Shown here in pieces: positions 17,738-27,576 of a stretch of DNA of 64,000 nucleotides. Location: NCBI RefSeq assembly GCF_000738435.1, contig NZ_CP003984.1, forward strand, positions 248,001 through 312,000. The letters run 5' to 3'. The translations under genes were made by a program, and so were the position numbers. Each line of letters opens with the position of its first letter. Position 1 is the stretch's first letter. The notes under the pieces are model-generated. The model was not told the origin of the DNA. It saw only the letters and a program-made list of their open reading frames with translations, and did not search any database. The DNA comes from Planktomarina temperata RCA23 (GTDB lineage: Bacteria; Pseudomonadota; Alphaproteobacteria; Rhodobacterales; Rhodobacteraceae).

Positions 17738-18720
17738 CGCTGTATTATCGGCCCTTGGTCGAAGAGCAGGGCACGCATGTGCTTGCAGGGGGCTGGTGCC
17801 GTTTTTCCAAGGTTGAAGTTCTATCGCGGCAGGGGCGGGCGGCGCTCATATCTGCCGATGAGGTGCCGCAAGACATATTGCATCGATTAACCTCTGCGCG
17901 TTCTGATTTGGGGACAAAAGCAAGCGCAGGGCCGCAGGTCATGGGTATTTTGAACACCACGCCGGATAGTTTTTCCGATGGTGGGCAATTTGGCAACCCT
18001 GCAAGCGCGCGCGCCCATGCTGTGCGCTTGCTGCAAGAGGGGGCAGATATTATTGACATCGGGGGCGAAAGCACCCGGCCCGGCGCCGATCTGGTGGCAT
18101 TGGAGGAGGAAATCTCCCGGACCAAGCCCACCATTCTTGATCTGCGGCAGGTGTCGTCTTTGCCTTTGTCAATTGATACGCGCAAAGCGCCTGTGGCGGC
18201 GGCCGCGTTGGAGGCGGGCGTCGATTGGATCAATGATGTCTCTGCTTTGAGTTTTGACAGTGAGATGGCGCAGGTGGCGGCCCGCAGTGGCGCGCCACTG
18301 TGCCTGATGCACGCACCCAGTGATCCCAAAACGATGCAGCAAAAGGCGGATTACGAAGATGTCCTACTCGATGTCTATGATTATTTGGCCGCACGGATAG
18401 AGTTTGCGCTGTCACAGGGTATTTTGCGGCAAAATATTATTGTTGATCCCGGCATTGGGTTTGGGAAAACCTTGGAGCATAATTTGGCGCTATTGCGCGG
18501 TCTTGCGGTATTCCACGGCTTAGGGTGCCCCATTCTCTTGGGCGCGTCCCGCAAGCGCTTTATTGGCACGATTTCTGGCGCAGAGAAGGCGCAGGACCGT
18601 ATGGCAGGCTCGGTTGCGGTGGCCCTGGCCGCCGCTGGGCAAGGCGCGCAGATCTTGCGTGTGCATGACGTGCGCGAAACGGTTCAGGCGCTCAAACTTT
18701 GGGCGGCTGTCCGCGGTTGA
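17734..18720 (+). CDS. folP: Dihydropteroate synthase
   Basis: A 328-residue enzyme that joins p-aminobenzoate to hydroxymethyl-dihydropterin diphosphate, the sulfonamide target. Motifs in order: MGILNTTPDSFSDGG, IIDIGGESTRPGA, PLSIDTRKAPVA, WINDVSAL, DPGIGFGKTLEHN, LLGASRKRFIG. The start at 17734 overlaps the FolB stop; about 70 residues precede the pterin-binding barrel, an N-terminal extension found in alphaproteobacterial relatives. The 3' end overlaps the convergent EamA gene by 29 bases. Confidence 0.96.
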   Translation: MTLYYRPLVEEQGTHVLAGGWCRFSKVEVLSRQGRAALISADEVPQDILHRLTSARSDLGTKASAGPQVMGILNTTPDSFSDGGQFGNPASARAHAVRLLQEGADIIDIGGESTRPGADLVALEEEISRTKPTILDLRQVSSLPLSIDTRKAPVAAAALEAGVDWINDVSALSFDSEMAQVAARSGAPLCLMHAPSDPKTMQQKADYEDVLLDVYDYLAARIEFALSQGILRQNIIVDPGIGFGKTLEHNLALLRGLAVFHGLGCPILLGASRKRFIGTISGAEKAQDRMAGSVAVALAAAGQGAQILRVHDVRETVQALKLWAAVRG

Positions 18721-19615
18721 AGATGCGGCGCAAGACACCTGCTTGAATAATCGCCACCCCCAACAAGATCAAAGCCAGAGCGACAAAGAGTGTCGCCGGA
18801 AGGGTTTCCCCTAGAAAGAGGCTGCCCGCGAGTACGGACCAAACGGGGACTTGGTAATTTGTGAGTGTCATGAATGAGGGCCCCGCGCTTCGGATCACGG
18901 CAACTTTGATGATAAAGGCCAATGCGGTGGGAATGAGGCCCAGATAGCCAATCGCGAGTAAACCCGAGATACTGGGCAGGTTGGGCGGGCCTTCGACCAG
19001 CAGGGCGATCGGCAGTAAGACCATAGCGGCCAAAATGAGCGAGCCGGTGGAGAGGGCCAGCTCATTAATCGGCGGGCATTGTCGCGTGGCGATAGATCCG
19101 CAGGCATAGCAGAAAGCGGCCGCCACGCAGGCGAAACGCGCCAGCGTTTCCACGGGACCTTCTGCCACGCCAAGCCCGCTTGTGCCGATCAGGAGCATGG
19201 CGCCCAGGAAACCCACGCCAAAGCCGATGAGTTTGCGTAAAAAAATCCGCTCGCCCGGCACAAAGAAATGAGCCAGCGGCAAAACGAAAATAGGCAGCGC
19301 TGCCATGGTCATGCCGGCAAAGGCGGAGGGCACATGTTGTTGGCCCCAACTGAGCAGTGCGAAGGGGATTGCGCTGGACAGCAGCCCAACCAAAAGGACA
19401 AAGCGCCAGAGGGCGATGTCTTTGAAGCTGGGCAAAGCAATGCCGCGCCAACGCATCAGGCCATAGAGCGCGATGGCGCCGATGGTGATCCGCCCTGCCG
19501 CCAGGGTCAGCGGTTGGAAATCACGCAGCGCCATACGCACCACCATAAAGGCGCCGCCCCAAATCATTGCGATAAAGGCAATACGAAGCCAATTGATCAC
19601 TCCGGGAGATGTCAT
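18692..19615 (-). CDS. EamA/DMT family transporter
   Basis: A 307-residue protein of ten membrane segments made of two EamA repeats. The first begins FIAMIWGGAFMVVRMALRD, and the second has the TALAFIIKVAVIRSAGPSF and GSLFLGETL motifs usual in RhaT/YdcZ-like drug/metabolite transporters. The start at 19615 (MTSPGVINWL) is the family-like start. The ilvC terminator lies just before it, so it probably has its own promoter or is read at low level from ilvC. The substrate cannot be told. Confidence 0.87.
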   Translation of the reverse strand: MTSPGVINWLRIAFIAMIWGGAFMVVRMALRDFQPLTLAAGRITIGAIALYGLMRWRGIALPSFKDIALWRFVLLVGLLSSAIPFALLSWGQQHVPSAFAGMTMAALPIFVLPLAHFFVPGERIFLRKLIGFGVGFLGAMLLIGTSGLGVAEGPVETLARFACVAAAFCYACGSIATRQCPPINELALSTGSLILAAMVLLPIALLVEGPPNLPSISGLLAIGYLGLIPTALAFIIKVAVIRSAGPSFMTLTNYQVPVWSVLAGSLFLGETLPATLFVALALILLGVAIIQAGVLRRIFNRGQPPKV

Positions 19616-19641
19616 GCGCGCGCTTTCGTGGAAGGCAAAAG

Positions 19642-19673
19642 AAAAGGGGCCCGGCCAGTCGCGCCGCGCCCCC
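19642..19673 (-). terminator. Terminator after ilvC
   Basis: On the minus strand a GC-rich stem (GGGG ... CCCC arms at 19670-19673 and 19646-19649, with further pairs inside) is followed by TTTTCTTTT. It lies 34 bases after the ilvC stop and just before the EamA gene start, so it should separate the two transcripts. Confidence 0.6.
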
Positions 19674-19706
19674 AAGGTCTAATGTGAGCCATAGCCCATC
19701 ACAAGC

Positions 19707-20741
<1,035 letters not shown>

Positions 20742-20863
20742 TCATAGTTGGGTGTTCTGGAGCGTGTCTATCAGTTTGAACCGCAAGCGTAAGGATGTAT
20801 TTTGCTAAATAAAACGGCATTATACATGTTTTAATTCGTATTATTTTAATATATGAAAATTTC

Positions 20864-21319
20864 ATGCTTGATGATCTTGATCGACGCATTTTGCGGTTTT
20901 TACAATCTGACCCTACAGCACCGCTATCGGAGCTGGCGGAACGCTGCCGCTCTCAGCCGGCCACTGTGGCGCGCCGATTGGATCGGTTGAAGGCAGACGG
21001 CGTATTGCGCGGTTTGCACGCGGTGATTGATTGGGCGGTGTTGGGGTATGGGGTTGAGGTCAGCCTGCGTTTTACTTTGGACAAAACAAATTCAAAGGCT
21101 TTTGATGAGTTTCTAGCCGCAGCACGCCGGATCAAACAAGTGATTGCCATACAAACCTTTTCGGGCCGCGTGGATGTGCGCCTTTCGGTGATTGCGAAAG
21201 ACATGCCAGATTATCAAAAGCTGTATCGCAGTGAGATTCTCAATCTGCCACATATCGCGGAGCTCGAGGCATTGATGCATGTGGCGACGCTGAAAACTGC
21301 GGAAGCTCTGCCCCTATGA
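20864..21319 (+). CDS. Lrp/AsnC family regulator (first of pair)
   Basis: A 151-residue protein: helix-turn-helix (DDLDRRILRFLQSDPTAPLS, RCRSQPATVARRLDRLKADG) followed by the RAM/AsnC ligand domain with IQTFSGRVDVRLSVIAKD. It is divergent from ilvC, shares four bases with a second AsnC-family gene, and lies two genes before a class V aminotransferase. This points to a regulator that senses an amino acid and controls these neighbours. There is no strong ribosome site before the ATG. Confidence 0.9.
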   Translation: MLDDLDRRILRFLQSDPTAPLSELAERCRSQPATVARRLDRLKADGVLRGLHAVIDWAVLGYGVEVSLRFTLDKTNSKAFDEFLAAARRIKQVIAIQTFSGRVDVRLSVIAKDMPDYQKLYRSEILNLPHIAELEALMHVATLKTAEALPL

Positions 21320-21771
21320 GTGCCTGGGATGACAAGGATTTTGCGCTTCTGCGGGCTTTGTCGCGGGATGACACCCAATCGGCAGGTGTTTTGGGCCGTC
21401 AATTGGGGTTGAGCCAGCCGGCCACCTGGCGGCGCATTAAGCGGTTGCAGGCTGCGGGGGTTCTGGCCGGTCGTCGGGTGGATCTCAATGTCGAGGCATT
21501 GGGATTCGGGGTCACGGTTTTTTTGGGCGTAAAACTGGCCACGCGCGGGCAGGTCAGCCTTGAGGATTTTGAACGTGCCGTCACGGCCATCCCGGAGGTG
21601 CAAACCGTTCAGCATGTGCTCGGGCGCTATGATTACCGCTTGCGGGTTGTGGCGCGGGATATTTCGGACTTTGAGCGGGTCCTGCGCCACCGCATTATGA
21701 CCGTGCGCGGTATCGGCGATGTGGAGGCGAATGTGCTTTTGAGTGAAGAGCGTCTGCTTGGCCCGCTCTAG
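21316..21771 (+). CDS. Lrp/AsnC family regulator (second of pair)
   Basis: A 151-residue protein with the same architecture as its upstream partner: DKDFALLRALSRDDTQSAG, GLSQPATWRRIKRLQAAGVL, then an AsnC ligand domain with VLGRYDYRLRVVARDISDFE. It begins inside the stop codon of the first regulator (ATGA). Equal lengths and the overlap suggest they act together, possibly as a hetero-oligomer. The nearest downstream gene is the aminotransferase at 21846. Confidence 0.9.
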   Translation: MSAWDDKDFALLRALSRDDTQSAGVLGRQLGLSQPATWRRIKRLQAAGVLAGRRVDLNVEALGFGVTVFLGVKLATRGQVSLEDFERAVTAIPEVQTVQHVLGRYDYRLRVVARDISDFERVLRHRIMTVRGIGDVEANVLLSEERLLGPL

Positions 21772-21845
21772 ATGCATACCAAAATAGACCGTGCATCCTG
21801 TGGCCAAGGTTTTTATAATGGGCCAACCTTAAAGGAGATGCCCAA

Positions 21846-22979
21846 ATGACCGCTTTGCTTGATACCGTAGATCCAGATGGCCTGCTTGAATATTCTGTTG
21901 TGTTTACAGATCGCTCGCTCAACCATATGAGCGCGAAATTTCAGGGTGTGATGCGTGATATCTCATCCATTCTAAAAGAGGTGTATTCTGCCGATGGCGT
22001 CGCTGTGATTCCCGGCGGCGGTACCTATGGGATGGAAGCGGTTGCGCGGCAGATTGCTGTGGGCAAAAATGTTATGGTGCTGCGCAATGGATGGTTTTCC
22101 TATCGCTGGACCCAGATTTTTGAAGCCGGCTCAATTCCTGCCAGCGAAACGGTCATGAAGGCCCGGCGGGTGGGCAATGGCGCGCAGGCGGCCTTTGCCC
22201 CTGCGCCGATCGATGAGGTTGTGGCCAAGATTTTGTCGGATCAACCTGATGTCGTTTTTGCACCACATGTCGAGACCTCAGCGGGTTTGATCTTGCCAGA
22301 TGACTACCTCAAAGCGGTCTCCGATGCGGTGCATAGTTACGGCGGATTGTTCGTTCTGGATTGTATCGCCTCAGGCTGTGCTTGGGTGGACATGCGCGCT
22401 GTCGGCGTTGATTTCTTGATTTCCGCGCCGCAAAAGGGGTGGTCAGCTTCTCCATCTGCGGGATTGGTGATGCTGTCCGAGGCCGGAATTGCAGCGGTGA
22501 AAGCCAGCCAGTCCAACAGCTTTGCTGTGGATCTGGGCAAGTGGTTGTCCATTATGGAGACCTATGAAGCCGGTGGTCATGCCTATCACGCCACAATGCC
22601 AACCGATGCTTTGACCGGGTTTCGCGATACAATGCTCGAAACCAAGGATTACGGTTTTGGCAAATTGGCCGATGCTCAATGGGAGCAAGGCAATCGGGTG
22701 CGTGCAGCCCTGGCGGAGCGCGGCATTGCCTCCGTTGCCGCTGATGGATTTGGCGCCCCCGGTGTCGTTGTGAGTTTCGCAAGCAGCCCAGAGATGCAAT
22801 CTGGCAAACCTTTTGCCGCGCTTGGGATGCAGATCGCGGCCGGTGTGCCGCTGCAATGTGACGAGGGTCCGGAGTATCGCAGTTTCCGTCTGGGATTGTT
22901 TGGCCTTGATAAGCTCTATGATGTAGACGCCAGCGTGGCGCGTCTAGAGCAGGCTTTGGATCAAGTCCTCGCCGCGTAA
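21846..22979 (+). CDS. Class V aminotransferase (alanine-glyoxylate/serine type)
   Basis: A 377-residue PLP enzyme. PGGGTYGMEAVARQ near residue 55 is the phosphate-side loop, FVLDCIASGCAWVDMRAVGVD carries the PLP-ring Asp region, and SAPQKGWSASPSAGLVMLS holds the Schiff-base lysine. It fits fold type I class V enzymes related to alanine-glyoxylate, serine-glyoxylate and aminoethylphosphonate aminotransferases. AAGGAGATG gives a strong ribosome site. Placed after two AsnC regulators and across from ilvC, it probably acts on an amino acid, but the substrate pair is not certain. Confidence 0.85.
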   Translation: MTALLDTVDPDGLLEYSVVFTDRSLNHMSAKFQGVMRDISSILKEVYSADGVAVIPGGGTYGMEAVARQIAVGKNVMVLRNGWFSYRWTQIFEAGSIPASETVMKARRVGNGAQAAFAPAPIDEVVAKILSDQPDVVFAPHVETSAGLILPDDYLKAVSDAVHSYGGLFVLDCIASGCAWVDMRAVGVDFLISAPQKGWSASPSAGLVMLSEAGIAAVKASQSNSFAVDLGKWLSIMETYEAGGHAYHATMPTDALTGFRDTMLETKDYGFGKLADAQWEQGNRVRAALAERGIASVAADGFGAPGVVVSFASSPEMQSGKPFAALGMQIAAGVPLQCDEGPEYRSFRLGLFGLDKLYDVDASVARLEQALDQVLAA

Positions 22980-22986
22980 GCCCGCG

Positions 22987-24174
22987 CTAGCGGATACCCA
23001 GCCCCAACTGCATGAGCTGGCGGCGTAGGGGCGTGATCCGGTGGATCGCGTCCAGCCCCAAGGCCCTGGCCTTGGCGGCGATGGGGCCCTCGGCCTTGGA
23101 GGCGCGGTTCAGCGCCCCGACGCCGAGCACCCGTGATTGCGCAATCGGCCGGCGGGCTTGATGGTAACGCTTTAGCATATCAGCCTCACCAATCTGCGCC
23201 GGTGCGGCCTTGGCAAGGTCAAGCAGCGCCTCAATATCCCCCAAGCTTAGGTTCAAGCCCTGCGCACCAATCGGCGGCACCACATGCGCAGCTTCTGCAA
23301 TGAAAGCGGTGCGCTCGGCAAAAAAATGATCCGACAGTTGGCTGATGATCGGCCAGGCGGTGCGCGCAGTGATCACCTCCAGTTGTCCCAAAACACCGGC
23401 GGAACGCTCGGTTATGGCCGCATTAAAGGCCTCTATGGATTGGGATTGCATCTCTTTTATCGCGCGGTTGCGGTCCATCCACACCACAGCGGAGGAGGGT
23501 TTGCCATTGAAATCGGGCAGGGGTACTAAGGTGAAAGGCCCGCCCGCTTTATGAACCTCTGTCGAGATATTTTCATGCGGGATGTCGTGGCTCACCGCAA
23601 AACTTAATGCCAATTGACCAAAATCTGTGCGTTTCGCGCGGATCTTTGCAGCGCGCCGAATGGGGCTATCGCGGCCGTCGGCCGCAATCAGCATTTTGCA
23701 ACAGACACGCTCTGAAGAGCTCAGAGTAACGCGCGCTTCGGTGCTGCGCGTCTGACTGCTGATTGTCGAAATGCCGGGCTGAAAGTCGACATTCGGAAGG
23801 GCGCCCAGCCGTGTCAAAAGCCCCTCGCGCATGTCCCAATTTCCCAGGTTCCAGCCAAATGGCGCATCTGAAATATCGGCCGCGTTAAAATCCTTACGGA
23901 CCAATGCCTCCCCGGCTGCATCCACAATGCGCATGATCTGAAGCGGTGCGCTGCGGTCTGCGACCAAAGGCCAAAGACCAATTTGCTGCAAAAAGGCCTG
24001 CGCGGGTTGCAAATAGGCGGTGGTGCGCAGATCGGCGCCTTGGTGGCTTCGGTCGGTGACAGGTGCGGTGGGATCGACGCCAAGCACCTCGAACCCAGCC
24101 TCGCCAAAGGCAACAGCGGCGGTCAGCCCGGCGATGCCGCCGCCAGAGATTATAATGTCTTTATATATGGCCAT
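22987..24174 (-). CDS. UbiH/UbiF/VisC-type FAD-dependent hydroxylase
   Basis: A 395-residue flavoprotein monooxygenase. Motifs in order: IIISGGGIAGLTAAVAFGEAG (dinucleotide fold; given in part), LRTTAYLQPAQAFLQQIGLW, ADGRDSPIRRAAKI (DG motif), and AEAAHVVPPIGAQGLNLSLGD (GD-like FAD motif). This pattern fits ubiquinone-ring hydroxylases. In the last motif the common GDAAH is EAAH. The start is taken at 24174; another ATG lies three codons upstream. The gene overlaps the end of the nucleotidase gene upstream. It probably hydroxylates a polyprenyl phenol at the inner membrane; which ring position is unknown. Confidence 0.85.
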   Translation of the reverse strand: MAIYKDIIISGGGIAGLTAAVAFGEAGFEVLGVDPTAPVTDRSHQGADLRTTAYLQPAQAFLQQIGLWPLVADRSAPLQIMRIVDAAGEALVRKDFNAADISDAPFGWNLGNWDMREGLLTRLGALPNVDFQPGISTISSQTRSTEARVTLSSSERVCCKMLIAADGRDSPIRRAAKIRAKRTDFGQLALSFAVSHDIPHENISTEVHKAGGPFTLVPLPDFNGKPSSAVVWMDRNRAIKEMQSQSIEAFNAAITERSAGVLGQLEVITARTAWPIISQLSDHFFAERTAFIAEAAHVVPPIGAQGLNLSLGDIEALLDLAKAAPAQIGEADMLKRYHQARRPIAQSRVLGVGALNRASKAEGPIAAKARALGLDAIHRITPLRRQLMQLGLGIR

Positions 24175-24859
24175 GAGCTTCATGTAATCTGCCGCTTGGC
24201 TTTGAAAAGCAAGCTGCGACCAATTGCGACAAGAAGGCCTCCAAATCTTGATGCGCGGCGTCGACGTAATCAGGTGCGACCCTGTCGGGAGAGATGTAGA
24301 CCGTCCGCATCCCAAGGCCTGCGGGCACCTGCAAATTGCGGGAGTCATCCTCAAACATAGCGGCGGAATGCGGGGTCACTGCCGCGCGCGCAAAGACCTC
24401 TGCGAAGGCCTCAGCATGGGGTTTGGGCCGATAACTTGCGTGCTCTATCCCGTAGACGGCTTCAAAATTTTGCTCCAAGCCACGCGCCTGCAATACCTGG
24501 CGCGCATAGGGTTCCGTGCCATTGGTATAGACGATTTTCCGACCCGGCAGGGCGGAGATCAGCGATGAAAGCTCTGCCGAATGCGGCAATGGTGAAAAAT
24601 CTATGTCATGGACAAAATGCAAAAATGCCTCGGGTGGCATGGCATGTTGGTCCATCATTCCCGCTAGGGTTGTTCCGTGACTGCGCCAATACTGCGCGCG
24701 GAACACATCCGCCTCTTCAAGGCTAACATCCAGAAAATCAGAGACAAAAAGGCGCATTTTTTCTTCAATCTGATCAAAAAGCCGGACCTTAGGCGGGTAA
24801 AGCGTATTGTCGAGATCAAAGATCCAAGTGTCGATATGGGAAAACTGGTCAAAATCCAT
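24161..24859 (-). CDS. Pyrimidine 5'-nucleotidase, HAD family
   Basis: A 232-residue HAD phosphatase. The start at 24859 (MDFDQFSHIDTWIFDLDNTLY) matches the family; an upstream extension to 24931 looks non-homologous. HAD motif I is FDLDNTLYP, motif II KIVYTNGT, motif III lysine at SYRPKPH, motif IV FEDDSRNL. This is the layout of SDT1/YjjG-like pyrimidine nucleotidases, which dephosphorylate UMP or CMP. It overlaps the UbiH-like gene by 14 bases and is divergent from the GntR gene. No strong ribosome site is seen before the chosen ATG. Confidence 0.87.
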   Translation of the reverse strand: MDFDQFSHIDTWIFDLDNTLYPPKVRLFDQIEEKMRLFVSDFLDVSLEEADVFRAQYWRSHGTTLAGMMDQHAMPPEAFLHFVHDIDFSPLPHSAELSSLISALPGRKIVYTNGTEPYARQVLQARGLEQNFEAVYGIEHASYRPKPHAEAFAEVFARAAVTPHSAAMFEDDSRNLQVPAGLGMRTVYISPDRVAPDYVDAAHQDLEAFLSQLVAACFSKPSGRLHEAHGHI

Positions 24860-24963
24860 GGGGCAATTGGTACCAAATAGCGCGGCAGGTTCAATGGCGA
24901 AACGCTTGCGAGGCGCGGCCAGCTCGCCCATAGTTGACGAAAGGATCGATAAGGAGCCGATTT

Positions 24964-25620
24964 ATGCTAGAAACATCTGCATCCCGACCCGTTCAAGGGG
25001 ACGCTTATGGATTGATTTTGGAGGCGATTGACGTGGGCATCTACAAGCCCGGCAGTCGCTTGGTGGAAAGTGAATTGGCCGAACGTTTTGGCGTGTCACG
25101 CACACCGATCCGCGAGGCGCTGCAAAGGCTGGAGACGCAGAGCCTTTTGACCCGTGATGGCCGGAGTTTGATTGTTGCCTCTTTGGATCACAATCAAATG
25201 GCTGAGCTCTATGTGGTGCGCACAGAGCTTGAGGGGCTGGCGGCACGTTTGGCGGCGCAACATGCGTCGGTTGAAGAGATCAATGTGCTGCAACAAATGA
25301 TTGATGCAGACCGCGAGCGGGTGTCGGATGCCGCCGCTTTGGCGCGCTCGAATAAGAGGTTTCACAAGCAATTGCATTTGGCGTCGCACAACCGGTTTTT
25401 GGTGCAACAGCTGGATTTGGTTTATCGCTCCATGGCGCTCCTTGCGACGACCTCCCTTGCCGTCGAGGGGCGGGGACCTGTGGCCTTGGACGAGCATCAG
25501 GCGATTGTTTTGGCAATTTCGAATCGGGATGGGCCGGCGGCCTATGAGGCGGTGAAGCGGCATTTGAGCGAGGCCTTCGTCACCCGCCTGAAACATGATG
25601 CGGGCGCTCAGGCCTGGTAA
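24964..25620 (+). CDS. GntR family regulator, FCD subfamily
   Basis: A 218-residue regulator. Its winged helix carries GIYKPGSRLVESELAERFGV and SRTPIREALQRLE; the C-terminal all-helical FCD domain has VVRTELEGLAARLAAQH and HKQLHLASHNRF with metal-site histidines. The start at 24964 has AAGGAG nine bases before it. The nearest divergent gene is the pyrimidine nucleotidase. The 3' end overlaps the convergent glycosyltransferase gene by 41 bases. Effector unknown. Confidence 0.9.
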   Translation: MLETSASRPVQGDAYGLILEAIDVGIYKPGSRLVESELAERFGVSRTPIREALQRLETQSLLTRDGRSLIVASLDHNQMAELYVVRTELEGLAARLAAQHASVEEINVLQQMIDADRERVSDAAALARSNKRFHKQLHLASHNRFLVQQLDLVYRSMALLATTSLAVEGRGPVALDEHQAIVLAISNRDGPAAYEAVKRHLSEAFVTRLKHDAGAQAW

Positions 25621-27505
25621 GGGGAGCGGCCGGAGCAGTGGCAAGCGATATGCCATGGGCGGTTTTGTCCCAATAAAAGGGTTTGTAGAGCAACTCTAGA
25701 AAGCCTTTATAGGCGGCCATAGATCCCAGCGGGAAATAGAAATGCAGGCTGGGCACCCATTTGAGCAAATGGCGGTGCTTGGCCTGATTGCAGGCCAGCA
25801 TGCCAACGATGATGTTGATGACCTCGGACATCAAATAAATCCCGCCCAAAGTGTAGAAGGCCCAGCTTGGCATGAAGCCCGTCAGGGGATGAGGCAGAGC
25901 AAGAAAGGCCAGCCAGAAGGTCCAAAGCACTGGGGCCAATAGAAATTGTGACAGTGTTCCTGCGAAGAGCAATTGCACACCAAAAAATTGCCAAAGACCC
26001 AGGTCCCGCAGCAGGGTTTTTGGCGCGCGCATGTGCACCGCCCAGGTGACCGCATAGCCTTTGAGCCAGCGGCTGCGTTGGCGTATCCACGGCCAGCCGC
26101 GGCAATTGGCCTCCTCAAGGGTCACGGTGGGCAAGAGCTCTGTGTGATAGCCGAAACGTGTTAGGCGAATGCCAAGGTCTGCATCCTCCGTGACATTATG
26201 CGCGTCCCAACCACCGAGCTTTTCCAGGATATGCCGGCGAAAAAATAGGGTTGTTCCACCGAGTGGCACGGGGAGCTTGAGCCGGGCAAGACCCGGTAGC
26301 ACAATGCGAAACCAAGTGGCATATTCGATGGTGAAACAGCGTGACAACCAATTGGAGCGCGAATTGTAGAAATCCAAAGTGCCCTGAACGCAGGCCAATT
26401 TCTCGTCGCTTTCGGCAAAATGGCGGGCCACTTTGCGCAGTTGGCCCGGTTCGGGGGCATCTTCGGCATCATAGACGCCAATGATCGACCCTCGGCAGTG
26501 ATCCAAGGCGTAGTTGAGTGCCCTCGGCTTTGTTTTGATGGTCCCGTTTGGCACGTTGATCGTGGTGATCCACGGCGGGAGTTTGACGCCAGCGAGGGTC
26601 TTGGCTGTGGTGATGTCATCGCGTTCCATCACCAAAATCACCTGTAGCAGATTTTTCGGATAGTCGAGTTGGCGCAGATGCGTGAGCAGATGGCTCATCA
26701 TTGCGCTCTCTTTAAACAGGGGCACCATGATGGATATTTTGGGCAGGGGTGCATCGGTTGTGCGGCCCCTATATTTAAGATTGGCCAGCGCTCCGTGATG
26801 TAAAAACAGCATCGCGGTGGCGAGTTTTAGCGCCATATTGGCGATCAAAGTGAGGGTTCCCCACAGGGCGAAGACCAAAAATGTAATAGCAGGAGCGAAG
26901 GCACCCGCCAGGGCAACCAGCGCGATCAAGCTGCACAGGGCAACATGAAAGGTTTTGAAATTCAGATCGCGGCAGCTTTCACGCGCGGCAACGCGGTGTT
27001 CTGCCCGATGGATCAGCGCCGCGTCTTCGGTGGTGGTGATGTAGGATCTCATTTGATCCGGGCAGGTAAAGGCGCGGCGCAGCGGGCCAAATATTTGGCG
27101 CAAATAGGATTGGTTTTCATCAAAATGTTCGGGCCGATCGGTCAAGATGACAGTCACATCTGCGCTCAGGCGCCAAGGCAACACACCCATTTGCAGGGCG
27201 TTGGCCGGACCAAGAATTTTGAGCAAATCTGGGTTCGGTGGGAAATAGGTGAGATCGATATAACCCTCCCCCAAACGTTCCGCTTGCAATTGCGCCAAGC
27301 GGGTCGCGTCAATGAGGCCAAGGGAAATTAATGTGTCGCTCTCAGAGGCGTTGCCATCCATATCGCGGTTTTGCAATTGCAGATAGGCCGCGGGGGGCAG
27401 CAGGTTCGCTTCAGTCAGGAACTCCAGCAAATCCGGCGGATCCCAATGACCGGTGCGGGGGGGGTGCAATGCGCCGGTGGGGGAAGAAGGAGTGTTGTAA
27501 TCCAA
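25580..27505 (-). CDS. Membrane GT2 glycosyltransferase with N-terminal MshEN-like domain
   Basis: A 641-residue protein. Residues 25-170 resemble the GspE/MshEN N-terminal domain (a module that can bind c-di-GMP in other proteins). Two membrane segments lie near 185-235. The GT2 core carries the metal motif YDAEDAPEP (345-353), TEDADLG (439-445) and QRSRW (476-480), the signature of processive cellulose-synthase-like enzymes. Three or four membrane segments follow. It probably makes or starts a surface polysaccharide at the inner membrane. Translation starts at TTG 27505, placed by GGGAAGG eight bases before it. Product sugar unknown. Confidence 0.85.
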   Translation of the reverse strand: MDYNTPSSPTGALHPPRTGHWDPPDLLEFLTEANLLPPAAYLQLQNRDMDGNASESDTLISLGLIDATRLAQLQAERLGEGYIDLTYFPPNPDLLKILGPANALQMGVLPWRLSADVTVILTDRPEHFDENQSYLRQIFGPLRRAFTCPDQMRSYITTTEDAALIHRAEHRVAARESCRDLNFKTFHVALCSLIALVALAGAFAPAITFLVFALWGTLTLIANMALKLATAMLFLHHGALANLKYRGRTTDAPLPKISIMVPLFKESAMMSHLLTHLRQLDYPKNLLQVILVMERDDITTAKTLAGVKLPPWITTINVPNGTIKTKPRALNYALDHCRGSIIGVYDAEDAPEPGQLRKVARHFAESDEKLACVQGTLDFYNSRSNWLSRCFTIEYATWFRIVLPGLARLKLPVPLGGTTLFFRRHILEKLGGWDAHNVTEDADLGIRLTRFGYHTELLPTVTLEEANCRGWPWIRQRSRWLKGYAVTWAVHMRAPKTLLRDLGLWQFFGVQLLFAGTLSQFLLAPVLWTFWLAFLALPHPLTGFMPSWAFYTLGGIYLMSEVINIIVGMLACNQAKHRHLLKWVPSLHFYFPLGSMAAYKGFLELLYKPFYWDKTAHGISLATAPAAPLTRPERPHHVSGG

Positions 27506-27576
27506 AGTGACCTTCCCTCAAACTGCGGTTGGCTGCGACAGTTTGAGGGCTGGATGTTAAGGTAAGGTTTAAGAAA

